Of a stretch of 64,000 nt of DNA, positions 53,527-62,218 are shown in pieces (position 1 is the stretch's first letter; each line of letters begins with the position of its first letter). Under the pieces are notes generated by a model, which was not told the DNA's origin, did no database searches, and was given only the letters and a program-made list of their open reading frames with translations. The stretch is from JAMXLO01 sp963696645 (GTDB taxonomy: Bacteria > Pseudomonadota > Alphaproteobacteria > Acetobacterales > Acetobacteraceae): positions 558,001 to 622,000 of the forward strand of contig CAVOKY010000011.1 in assembly GCA_963696645.1 (NCBI GenBank), read 5' to 3'. Position numbers and translations under genes: made by a program.

Positions 53527-54136
53527 TCAGGCTGGTTCGAGCGCGATAGCGAAGGCCTCCGTGCCGATGGCGGTCAACGAGTCGCCCACTTTGACCTGTT
53601 TCAGTGCCGCCTGCCGCCTGGGATCGGTAACGTCGAAGGTATGCACCATGCCGCCCGACGGATTCACCAGCGAAATCGAATGATTCACTAGATCGACAGC
53701 GACCACAGTGACCGGTGACCACCATCTTGGTGCCGAGCGCGCCCGCCGGCATGTGACCCTTCGCCGCACGGGCCATGGCGGCATTCACCTGATTGTCGGG
53801 AATCTGGGTTCCCGATGCCGATAGCACCAGCACGATCGAGGCGTAATAGGTCGTGACGACAGTGTCGCCCACCTTGACCTTGTCGAGGTTGCGCACCGCG
53901 TCACCGGCATGGACGGTGAACACATTGCCCCCCGGACCGACCAGCGCGACCTCGCGTGTGGCGAGGTCGATCGCCTGCACCTTCGCGCGCTCCGTGATCG
54001 TCTGCGATGAGCCGATGCCGCCCATGCCGGATGCCTGTCCCCAGGCAGGGACGGGACCGGTCAGCCCGGCGATGCCGAGCGCCAGGCAGCCGGCCAGCGC
54101 AAGGCAGGTATTTCGCAGCGACGCATGATGAGTCAT
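53527..54136 (-). pseudogene. Exported protein with two similar beta domains, frameshifted
   Basis: From ATG 54136 a signal peptide (CLALAGCLALGIAGLTG, then PAWGQA) is followed by AKVQAIDLATREVALVGPGGNVFTVHAGDAVRNLDKVKVGDTVVTTY in two stretches. After a frame change near 53712 a second similar unit reads VTVVAVDLVNHSISLVNPSGGMVHTFDVTDP and VKVGDSLTAIGTEAFAIAL, stopping at 53527. Each unit has the pattern V.AIDL....I.LV.P.G....F.V.D......KVKVGD, an OB- or beta-barrel-like fold. I do not know the family's function. Confidence 0.7.
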
Positions 54137-54238
54137 GGATGTTCACCTTCTGACGAACAGTGTTGCGTCGGCAGGCGCTAGCTGCCGGCCCGGCCCTTCC
54201 GGTGGCACCGCTTCCGAGTTGCTGCTGCAGACTATCCC

Positions 54239-54601
54239 TCAGACCGTAAGCACTTCGAGTAGATGGCCGTTTGGATCCTTGAAGTAGAAGCCACGTCCGC
54301 CGCCTCGATGGTTGATCGTCATGTCGTCGGGCGAGAAAGGTCCGCTGCCATAGGCAAGACCCTCGTCCCTGACCCGCTCAAAGATCCCGTCGAACTCGCC
54401 GTCACTTACCTTGAAAGCGTAGTGCTGCCAATCGAAAGTCGTGCGTGTGTCGAAGTCCAACACCAGCGTCTCGTTCACCCGAACGGGCGCGAAGTGTGAG
54501 GCAATTCCCTCGTAGCGCAGGCCAAAGATGCATGCAAAGAACTTTGCCGAGGCTTCCTTGTCGTGCGCAGGAACGATGGTGTGATCGAGAATGATGGCCA
54601 T
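54239..54601 (-). CDS. VOC-superfamily (glyoxalase/dioxygenase-like) protein
   Basis: A 120-residue protein from ATG 54601 (MAIILDHTIVPAHDKEASAKFF), ribosome site GAGGCAG upstream. The paired beta-alpha-beta-beta-beta modules end in RGFYFKDPNGHLLEVLTV; metal-ligand candidates are His7 in LDHT, His in WQHYAF and Glu in HLLEVL. VOC proteins isomerise, cleave or bind small molecules, or inactivate antibiotics. Substrate unknown. It lies between two pseudogenes. Confidence 0.8.
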   Translation of the reverse strand: MAIILDHTIVPAHDKEASAKFFACIFGLRYEGIASHFAPVRVNETLVLDFDTRTTFDWQHYAFKVSDGEFDGIFERVRDEGLAYGSGPFSPDDMTINHRGGGRGFYFKDPNGHLLEVLTV

Positions 54602-54706
54602 GTCTGCCTCCCTCTGTTTCACCGGCACCGTCAGACATCATAGCATTCTCGAGGCGCTCGGACACGTCCTGCTGCCGGGCAGTTGCCGGCGCGGCGTGAG
54701 CTTGCA

Positions 54707-55880
54707 TCAATATCCGCGTTCATCCGCGATTTCAAATACTGCTTTCTTTGGGTCGATCCACGCTACTCGCCGGGACAGCGCGAACTGCCGAAAAGCAGCA
54801 ATTCTCATTTTGGCCTCTTGGACGGTGGCGACCAAGTCGCTGTTGAGGTTACTCAGCGCCTTCCGCATCTCGCTGGCGTGTTCCTGATCGACGCAGAATG
54901 CGATCGTCTTGTCGAAGCGGTCGGTCTTTTTCAGGAACTCGGTGAGGTGCGTCGCGATTGCCTCGGTGCGTGCGCGCAGCGCCACGACCTTTCGAAATCC
55001 TTCGTTCCATATTCTTCGTCGGGGATGGGTCGCCCGTAGCGATCGAGATCGGCCTTGCTAGGACGCCACCCTGCCGCGTCCCACTCCGTGATCACACGGT
55101 GCACCCGGTAAGGTGCCAGGAGGCCGTCATCGATTCCTTGCCGCGGGCTATATTCGTAAAGCGGGTTGCCGAAATAGCGATAAGTGTCGCGGTTGTCATC
55201 GCGCAATGGCGTCGCCGTCATCCCGAGCTGATAGGCCGGCTTGAAATATTGCAGGATGACGCGCCACGAACTCTCGTCCCGCGCGCTGCCGCGATGGCAT
55301 TCATCGACGATGATCAGATCGAAGAAATCCGGCGAGAAGGATTTGAACAGACCGACCCGCCGCTCATCTTCGGCGATGGCCTGGTAGATTGCGAAATACA
55401 TCTCGCGGCTTTTGACGACTTCGCCGCCTTCGATCTTACGCCGCGCGTCCTCGAACGCAGCGAAGATCCCGTCCTTCGGCTGATCGACCAGGATGTTGCG
55501 ATCGGCGAGATACAAGATGCGGGGGCGCCGGTAGTCACCACTGCGGTTCCAGCGACCATTCCAGAGTTTCCAGCACAGCTGGAACGCGACTGCGGTCTTG
55601 CGCGTGCCGGTCGCCATCGTGAGAAGCAGACGCCGCTTGCCCTTGAGAATGGCTTCCACGGTTCGGTTGATCGCGATCTGCTGATAGTAGCGCTCGCCCT
55701 TCCCAACGGCATGATTGGAGGGCGTGAGCAGCCGATCGGCGCGGGCGTCGTCGTCGAGGCCGCTTTTCGAGCGATAACGCTGCCAGAGCTCCGCCGGTGT
55801 CGGATAGGAGCTGACCGTGGCTTCAATGCCAGTGAAGTAGTCGAATTCCAGAATCTCGTGGCCGTTGGTCGCGTAGGTAT
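54707..55880 (-). pseudogene. hsdR: Type I restriction enzyme R subunit fragment (hsdR)
   Basis: Begins at the IS630 junction (YATNGHEILEFDYFTGIEA), and contains helicase motifs: LLTMATGTRKTAVAFQL (Walker A with Gly changed to Arg), LIIVDECHRG (motif II), LGMTATPLRDDN (motif III). Near 54985 one base is lost (KDFER then VVALRART in another frame), and the continuing frame ends HASEMRKALSNLNSDLVA before an unrelated tail and stop at 54707. The nuclease domain and the C-terminal third are missing. hsdM and hsdS are not in the window. Confidence 0.85.
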
Positions 55881-56886
55881 ACCCTGACTCCGGGAGAAGC
55901 CGAAAATCGCGCTTGCCAAACGGCCAGAACGCGATTTTACCGTCCGCATGATCCGCCGCGGCTTCCTGGACGCCGAATTGCGCAAGGACCTGACCGAGTT
56001 GGCTCGGGACGGGTCTGCCGCCCATCGTTTGGCCCGGCGCGCCAATGCGCTGGTGCTGCTGGACGACGGCATGAGCTGCGAAGCCATCGCGACGGTCCTG
56101 TTGCTGGACGACGACACGATCCGCAGCTGGTATCGGCTGTACCAGGAAGACGGGATCGAGGGCCTGGCGAGCTTCGGCTATGAGGGCGGCGCCTGCCGCC
56201 TGAACGAAGAGCAGCGGGACAAGCTGAAGGCCTGGATCAGCGATACGCTGCCGCGGACCACGCGCGAGGTGGGCGCCTGGATCGAGAAGGAGTGCGGCAT
56301 CGAATACCAGGGCCGGTCTGGCCTGATCGCGCTGTTGCACCGCCTTGGCATGGAACATCGCAAACCAAAAACGGTGTCGCGCAAGCTCGATCCAGAGAAA
56401 CAGGCTGCATTCATCAAGGCGTATGAGGAGTTGCTGAACCGCCTGGACGCGGATGAGGTGGTGTTGTTCGCCGACGCGGTGCATCCGACGCATGCGGTAC
56501 GGCCGGTGGGATGCTGGGCGCCGAAGGACACGCCGATCGCGGTGGCGCAGACCAGCGGGCGGCAACGCCTGAACATTCATGGCGCGATCGACCTGGAGAC
56601 CGGCCACACCCAGATGCTGGAGGTGGAGACGGTTGATGCAGCCAGCACGATCAGACTGATGATCGCGCTGCTGAGCATGTACCCGCGCAAGCGGGTGATT
56701 CATCTGTTCCTGGACAACGCCAGGTACCACCACGCGAAGTTGGTGCAGGCTTGGTTGGCGCGGCCGGGTTGCCGGATCAGGCTCCACTTCATCCCGACCT
56801 ACTGCCCGCATCTCGACCCGATCGAACGACTCTGGGGCTTGATGCACAGTAAGCGGTGTTCCCCGACCCTTCGGCGCTTCGTGAGA

Positions 56887-58488
56887 TCAGGGTGGCCGTT
56901 CGGGTGCCCAGAGCCAAGGCATCAATTCGTCGATGCGTTTGTGCGGCCAGCCATTCACCAGGCGTGTCAGGAGATCGGTAAAATATGCCTGTGGATTGAC
57001 GCCATTCAACTTACAGGTTTCGATTAGCGATGCTAGGCATGCCCAGTTTTCGCCGCCTTCGTCGCTGCCCGCAAAGAGGCTATTTTTTCTCGACAGACAG
57101 ACCGGCCGCATGGCGCGCTCGACACTGTTGGTGTCGAGTTCGATGCGTCCGTCCTCAAGGAACCGCTCCAGCCCTTCCCAGTGGTTCAGCGCATAGCGGA
57201 TCGCGTCGGCAGTTGGACCGCGGGCGGGCAGTTTCGCTAACTGCGCTTCGAACCAGATGCGCAATTCCGTGACCAGCGGTTTGCTTTCGGCTTGACGCAG
57301 CGCCAGCCGATCGGCGGCGCGCTTGCCGCGGACACGCGCCTCGATCTCATAGAGCGCGGCGATCCGCCGCAGCGTTTCCATAGCGATCGGCGCCTTCGTC
57401 TTGGCCAGATCGTAAAAACCCCTGCGCACGTGGCTCCAGCAAAAAGCCAGGGTTACGGGAGTCTCGGTCAGCTTGGGCCCGGCGAGTTTCTTGTAGGCCT
57501 GGTATCCATCGCACTGCAGGATGCCGCGATAGTCACCGAGCAGCGTGTTGGCGTGGATATGTCCCCGACCAGGGGCGTAACTATAAACCACAGCCGGTGG
57601 TTCGCTCCCGCCCCATGGGCGATCGTCACGGGCCATGGCCCAGAAGTATCCTTGCTTGGTCCGTCCGCGGCCCGGGTCGAGCACCGGCACCACGGTCTCG
57701 TCGGCAAATATCCGTGTCGAGGCCAGCATCATCTCGCGCAGCCGCGCCACCACGGGGGCGACTTCGGCCGCGGCGTATCCCATCCAGAACGACAGGGTGG
57801 ACCGCTCGAGGATCACACCCTGTCGCGCCAGGATCTGTGCCTGGCGATACAGCGGCAGATGATCGGCATAGCGCGCCACCAGCACATGGGCGACCATTGC
57901 CTCGGTCGGGATGCCGCCCTCGATCAGCCGTGCCGGCGCCCGTGCCTGCACCACGACGCCTGTGCAGGACCGGCAAACGAGTTTCGGACGCCTGGTTACG
58001 ATCACCCGAAACTGCGCCGGGATCACATCCAGACGCTCTGATGTGTCTTCCCCTATTACCGTCATGCTCGCCCGGCAGCACGGGCACGCAGTGTCCTCGG
58101 GCGCCAGCGTCACCTCGATCCGCGGCAGGTGCGCCGGCAGCGCACCACGGCTGGCACGCCGCTTGGCGGCATTGTCCAAGCGCCGCTCGGGATCGTGCTT
58201 CTCTGCCTCCGCGTCTGCTTTGGCGATCGCCTGCTCGAGGGCTTCCAGGCCCAGTTGCAGCTGTTCCTCCGGCAGACGCTCGGAGCGGGGGCCGAAATGC
58301 ATGCGTCTGAGCTGCAGCAGCAGATGACGCAGCCGGTCATTCTGTGCCAGCAGGATGTCCCGCTCCGTAACCGCCGCATCGCGCTCGACAAGTGTCGCAT
58401 CGCGTTCGGCAATTGTCGTCAGCACCAAGGCCCGCAAGGCTTCAATGCTTTCGGGCAGGCTCTGCATGTCGTCGCGGGGTGAAGCCAT
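56887..58488 (-). CDS. tnpC: IS66 transposase TnpC
   Basis: A 533-residue transposase (ATG 58488, MASPRDD; an ATG 8 codons earlier overlaps tnpB). It has a coiled coil with FGPRSERLPEEQLQLG, zinc-ribbon residues CPCCRASM and CRSCTGV, a DDE core with FADETVVPVLDPGRGRTKQGYFW (Asp), LQCDGYQAYKKL (Asp) and LDTNSVERAMRPVCLSRKNSLF (Glu), and a C-terminal SLIETCKLNGVNPQAYFTDLL. All landmarks of TnpC are present. Confidence 0.95.
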   Translation of the reverse strand: MASPRDDMQSLPESIEALRALVLTTIAERDATLVERDAAVTERDILLAQNDRLRHLLLQLRRMHFGPRSERLPEEQLQLGLEALEQAIAKADAEAEKHDPERRLDNAAKRRASRGALPAHLPRIEVTLAPEDTACPCCRASMTVIGEDTSERLDVIPAQFRVIVTRRPKLVCRSCTGVVVQARAPARLIEGGIPTEAMVAHVLVARYADHLPLYRQAQILARQGVILERSTLSFWMGYAAAEVAPVVARLREMMLASTRIFADETVVPVLDPGRGRTKQGYFWAMARDDRPWGGSEPPAVVYSYAPGRGHIHANTLLGDYRGILQCDGYQAYKKLAGPKLTETPVTLAFCWSHVRRGFYDLAKTKAPIAMETLRRIAALYEIEARVRGKRAADRLALRQAESKPLVTELRIWFEAQLAKLPARGPTADAIRYALNHWEGLERFLEDGRIELDTNSVERAMRPVCLSRKNSLFAGSDEGGENWACLASLIETCKLNGVNPQAYFTDLLTRLVNGWPHKRIDELMPWLWAPERPP

Positions 58489-58501
58489 CACGCAACGAAT
58501 C

Positions 58502-58858
58502 CTACGCGGCAACCGACGGTTTGAGAATCCCCTTTATGGTCTGAACACGCGTCCAATCGAGCCCATCGAACAACGCGGCGAACTCAACCGGCGACAGCTT
58601 CATCACCCCGTCCATGATCGGCGGCCAGCGGAACGATCCCTGCTGCAATTGCTTCCACACCAGCACCAGGCCGCTGACATCCCAGACCAGTATCTTCAAG
58701 CGGTCGCTGCGCTTGGCGCGATAGACGATCACCGCGCCAGCGAACGGATCCTCGCCAAGCACCTCCTGCGCCAAGGCGGCGAGAGAGTGTGCCCCTTTGC
58801 GGAAATCAACTGGCCGCGTCGCCAGTAAGACGCGAGCGCCAGCGGGGACATTGATCAT
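58502..58858 (-). CDS. tnpB: IS66 accessory protein TnpB
   Basis: A 118-residue protein from ATG 58858 (MINVPAGARVLLATRPVDFRKG): the ATRPVDFRKGxxxLAALAQ and FVYRAKRSDRLKILVWDxxGLVLxxKRL-type pattern is typical of IS66 ORF2. The start overlaps the tnpA stop (ATGA). Needed for transposition of IS66 elements; exact role not known. Confidence 0.95.
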   Translation of the reverse strand: MINVPAGARVLLATRPVDFRKGAHSLAALAQEVLGEDPFAGAVIVYRAKRSDRLKILVWDVSGLVLVWKQLQQGSFRWPPIMDGVMKLSPVEFAALFDGLDWTRVQTIKGILKPSVAA

Positions 58859-59286
58859 GATCGGGACGCCGACGCGCGCACCGCGCGCAACACCGCGGTC
58901 AACTGGGCAGCATCCATGCCGGACGAGACCCGCACCACAGCACCGGCAAGCTTGACCTCGATCCCCGGTGCGGCAGACGCCGCGCGTGGAACCATTGTTG
59001 CAGGAATGGCTTCGCTCACGATCGGAACAAAGCTGGGTGTTGCCGGCGTTGTCGTTCGCCCCGCCACGAGCGGCAAGTCTTGCCGCATGGCGCGTCGCCA
59101 ACCGAATACCTGCTGCGAGCAGATGTGCCAGCGCCGCGCAACCTCGGAAACGCGCGCTCCCGGCACCAAGGTCTCCGCGACGATCCGGGCCTTCTCATCT
59201 GCCGACCAGCGCCGCCGCCGGCCAGGTCCCGTTAGAACCTCAACTCGCCGGTATTCACCCTTCGCGTCATCGCTAACGTCAAACAT
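58855..59286 (-). CDS. tnpA: IS66 accessory protein TnpA (helix-turn-helix)
   Basis: A 143-residue protein with an N-terminal HTH: RRRRWSADEKARIVAETLVPG then ARVSEVARRWHICSQQVFGWRR, as in IS3/IS66 OrfA proteins. The C-terminal region ends in a conserved helix (AAQLTAVLRAVR). First gene of the three, starting 84 bp inside the right element end. Confidence 0.95.
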   Translation of the reverse strand: MFDVSDDAKGEYRRVEVLTGPGRRRRWSADEKARIVAETLVPGARVSEVARRWHICSQQVFGWRRAMRQDLPLVAGRTTTPATPSFVPIVSEAIPATMVPRAASAAPGIEVKLAGAVVRVSSGMDAAQLTAVLRAVRASASRS

Positions 59287-59552
59287 AAGGATAGCTCGAA
59301 GCCCTCTGCCTCAAGCAAATCAAGCACTTCAAGGGCACCCATTAAAGAAGGGTCGGGGAACACCGCTTACGATGCACAAGCACATCACCCACAACACGTG
59401 CCACGAAACCTTCCGAGACTTCAGCGGCGCGATCCTGACGTTCCTGCGAGAGGAGGTGCCCAGGAACTGGCGCCTCTACTGCGATGAGGTCACCGACAAC
59501 TTCCGCATCATCTCGCACGAGGATTTTCGGATTCTGGCGTGAGCGGGGTATA

Positions 59553-61181
59553 GCAGCCTGTCGGAGTTGATTTGCCGGAAATTAGGAAATCATCGTCGGC
59601 GCGTTGCATTTCCAGCCACTACGCCGCTTGACGCGGAGCAGGGATTCGACTTTCACGCTTGACTTCACGCGGGCCATTCCAACGCAAGGTTGGCCGCGCG
59701 CGAACACGCCGAAATGGATCACGATTGGCGCGATGCGGCTCAGTTCGCCCCTGCCAGGGCGAACATCCGTTTCACGTTCCACGCCATGGTCACGAGGTTC
59801 CATTCGCCGTGCACCTTGTCCAGTCCGCGCAGCAGGAACTGGCGGAACCCGAGCACCGACTTGATGATCCCGAACACAGGTTCGGGAGTTTGTTTACGCA
59901 GCGCGTAGAGCTTCTTGCCCTCTTTCGTCTGGAGCCGATGGCCCATTGCCTCAACCGGCGTGGGGTCTACCGGCGCCGCAGGATCGTCTGCGAAACGTTC
60001 AGCCAGCGCAGGATGATGCGCTTCACGCCCCATCGCGATCACCGGCTCGATCCCGGCGTCGGCACAGGCGTTCACGTTGCCCTCGCTGAAATACCCGTTG
60101 TCGGCAAGCAACGCGCCAACCTTGCCCAGTTCGCCGGGCAGTGCGGCCAGCTTGCCCAGCATCGGCTCAAGCTGCTGTTTGTCGTTCGGCGCCCGCACCA
60201 CATCGGCGGCCACCACCAGTAGGCTGTCCGCTGCCACCGCTGCCTGGGCGTTGTAGCACTGCTCGAACCCTCCGCCGGCCACCGGCATGATCCGCGATTC
60301 CTCGTCCGTCAGATTGACCTGATCGGTCGGCAGCGGGCCCTCGATCGGCGGCTGCGGTACGCGACCGCGGGGCTTCTTGCCTGTCTGCGTCACCTTCGCC
60401 TCACGCTCCGCCATCCTGGCCTCAAATTCGGCTCGCTCGCGCGCATGGCGTTCCTTCGCCCGCGCCTCGATCACCGCCTTGGCGCGAGCGATCCCGGCCA
60501 GCCGCTTCTCGCGCCGCGCCAGTTCCTCGGGAACCTGCATCCCGTCCGGCACATCCGCCTGATCAGCCGCCTCCGCCTTACCCAGCAGATCAGCCACTTC
60601 GGCCTTCAACTGTGCCTCGATCTTGCTGGCGTGCTCGTACGACAGCGCGCTGTGGCGGCTGGCGTTGGCGTGGATCTTGGTGCCATCCAGCGCCACCGTG
60701 CCGAGCTTCAACACCCCCATCTCGCGGGCCACACCGAGCACCTGCACGAACAGCGCCTCGATCTGCGGCAGGAAGCGGCGGCGGAACGTGGCGATGGTGT
60801 CGTGGTCGGGATGCTCGTTGGCGGCGATGAAGCGGAACGCCACCGAATCATGCGTCGCCCGTTCCAGGTTGCGGCTGGAAAACACCCCGGTCGCGTAGCC
60901 GTAGATGATAAGGCCCAACAGCAGCCGAGGGTGGTAGGATGCCTCGCCCGAGCCCCGGTAGCTGCCGGTCATTGCCCGCAGGTCCAGTCCCTCGATCACT
61001 TCCACAACGAACCGCGCGAGGTGGCGTTGCGGCAGCCACTCATCGACCGATGGCGGCATCAGGACGTCCATGTCGCGGTTGGTCGGGCGGAAGTTGCTCA
61101 TGAGACGGGGGGCCGGCAGTGCCAATCGTGTGCGCCGATTCTACCGCCCGCTTCCGCGTCGCGTTAAGTCCGACAGGCTGC
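59553..61181 (-). mobile_element. IS1182-type element
   Basis: Inverted ends GCAGCCTGTCGGA (59553-59565) and its complement (61169-61181), flanked by TA at 59551-59552 and 61182-61183. The left TA is the right-hand target TA of the IS630 copy, so the two elements abut. About 1,629 bp, one transposase. Confidence 0.85.
59740..61101 (-). CDS. IS1182-family transposase
   Basis: A 453-residue DDE transposase (ATG 61101). The N-terminal block MDVLMPPSVDEWLPQRHLARFVVEVIEGLDL and YHPRLLLGLIIYGYATGVFSSRNLERA (in parts) is characteristic. The core has VALDGTKIHANAS (Asp), GALLADNGYFSE (Asp) and a late GHRLQTKEGKKLYALRKQTPEPVFGIIKSVLGFRQF in two parts with the catalytic Glu. The middle has a charged coiled coil (about 175-250). 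Intact. Confidence 0.9.
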   Translation of the reverse strand: MSNFRPTNRDMDVLMPPSVDEWLPQRHLARFVVEVIEGLDLRAMTGSYRGSGEASYHPRLLLGLIIYGYATGVFSSRNLERATHDSVAFRFIAANEHPDHDTIATFRRRFLPQIEALFVQVLGVAREMGVLKLGTVALDGTKIHANASRHSALSYEHASKIEAQLKAEVADLLGKAEAADQADVPDGMQVPEELARREKRLAGIARAKAVIEARAKERHARERAEFEARMAEREAKVTQTGKKPRGRVPQPPIEGPLPTDQVNLTDEESRIMPVAGGGFEQCYNAQAAVAADSLLVVAADVVRAPNDKQQLEPMLGKLAALPGELGKVGALLADNGYFSEGNVNACADAGIEPVIAMGREAHHPALAERFADDPAAPVDPTPVEAMGHRLQTKEGKKLYALRKQTPEPVFGIIKSVLGFRQFLLRGLDKVHGEWNLVTMAWNVKRMFALAGAN

Positions 61182-61183
61182 TA

Positions 61184-61292
61184 GAACCGCTAGAACCGGG
61201 CATTTGGCTCCAGCCGTGATTGGACGGCAGCGGAACGGCGGCGTCAGAGTTGCTGGGGCATTCTCCAGGCCGCACAACCGAACGTCTGGCGC
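61184..61292. other. Short intergenic stretch at a composition change
   Basis: No gene. From here to about 61480 the DNA becomes AT-richer than the rest of the window. Confidence 0.4.
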
Positions 61293-61971
61293 TTAATCAA
61301 ACAGGTGACTCGTTCTGGGCACAAAGAGGACATCATAATACCGAGGCCGTTGGTTTGCGCCATTCAGAAAATTGAAAACCAGGAAATCCCGTTCCAACAT
61401 GAAGGATATAAGCTCGCTTATTTGATATGAATTTACAAATCGTCTCCGAATACTTGCTTCACAGATAACGAATTGCACATGATCCCAGGTACTTGGTCAG
61501 ACCTTTCACGATCTCCAGTTCATATCCTTCTGTATCGATCTTTATGCCGATCCGAGGTCCGCAGTTGATCGAGTCCAGCAGGTTATCAAGCGTGATGGTA
61601 TCAACCTCATATTGTGCGATTGTTGGCGACACGGTCAGCGCCGTGCGCTCCAGAAAGGTCGTCTTGCCCGCACCCTGTTCTTGGAGGGTGCGTCGTCCCG
61701 GCGTAGCCGCCAGCCCCTTGTTGACGAATACATACCGAGCCGGCTTATCGCGAAGCTGGATTTCCGCGTCTCGCCTTGGGTCGATCAGTACAAACATGCA
61801 GTCGCCAAACGCATCATACAGCGGCCGGGTACCGTGATCGACCCCGACATCAATGATGGTCCTCACGTCGAAACCAAGCGATTGCAGGTAGTCACTCCTG
61901 AACAACCCGGTCTCTCTCCTGTATCCCAACTGGCTGGCAAACTTGGCCAGTGTCTCCCGAAATTCCGCCAT
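61293..61971 (-). pseudogene. FkbM-family methyltransferase with one frameshift
   Basis: From ATG 61971 (MAEFRETLAKFASQLGYRRE): TIIDVGVDHGTRPLYDAFG (motif I), VLIDPRRDAEI, VDTITLDNLLDSI and RIGIKIDTEGYELEIVKGL (KIDTEGxE), then ...TKYLGS and a stop at 61459. A second frame continues VQFVICEASIRRRFVNSYQISELISFM and ends VPRTSHLFD at 61293, the expected FkbM C-terminus. A one-base change near 61478 explains the break. The last part is AT-rich (many AAA, AAT, TTT codons), suggesting a recent horizontal origin. Confidence 0.8.
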
Positions 61972-62218
61972 GTCCCGTCTCGATCTGATCCGCGCGCAGG
62001 TTCTCCACAGTGTGCAACTTGAAAATGACAATTGCAACGGCCGCGTGGCCCGACAGAAGCTTGTCGTCATCGGAGCAAACTTGGACCCTGGCGGACTGCG
62101 CAACTCACCTCCGCCGGACCACGTGCCGCAACGGGCGCGCAAGGTGGTAACGCTCTGGCGCACCCAACCGCACTATACTACGGCTGTGCTAAACTAAGCA
62201 CGATCTGTGCCCCGACCC
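61972..62218. other. Intergenic region
   Basis: No supported gene between the FkbM-type gene and the IS4 element. Contains the left target repeat of the IS4 element at 62209-62218. Confidence 0.4.

Larger units (their letters stand above)
56849..59370 (-). mobile_element. Complete IS66-family element
   Basis: Begins GTAAGCGGTGTTCCCCGACC and ends with its complement (59351-59370). It is flanked by 8-bp direct repeats GATGCACA (56841-56848 and 59371-59378). About 2,522 bp with tnpA, tnpB and tnpC. Confidence 0.95.
55948..59542 (+). pseudogene. IS630-family transposase (group A), split by IS66
   Basis: Residues 1-300 (55948-56848, MIRRGFLDAELRKDL to ERLWGLMHS) and the last 55 (59373-59542, KHITHNTCHETFRDFSG to EDFRILA) flank the IS66 element. 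Joining at the 8-bp target GATGCACA gives LWGLMHKHITHN, exactly as in the intact copy at 23225-24289. Differences from that copy are few (for example DDGMSCEAIATV for DQGMNCEAIAKV). Confidence 0.9.
55880..59550 (+). mobile_element. IS630-type element, group A, copy 2 (contains IS66)
   Basis: Ends TACCCTGACTCC at 55880 and ...GAGCGGGGTA at 59550 with TA flanks at 55878-55879 and 59551-59552. It is the same element as 23217-24357 but carries a complete IS66 insertion at 56849-59370. Confidence 0.9.

Noticed and set aside
52949..54136. A single 395-codon protein on the minus strand
   Set aside because: It joins an exported protein and a SpoIIAA-like protein through a frameshifted region; the middle has no protein-like pattern and both ends match separate genes.
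54931..56847. A 638-codon open frame on the minus strand
   Set aside because: It is the hsdR fragment read together with the antisense of the IS630 transposase; only the hsdR part is real.
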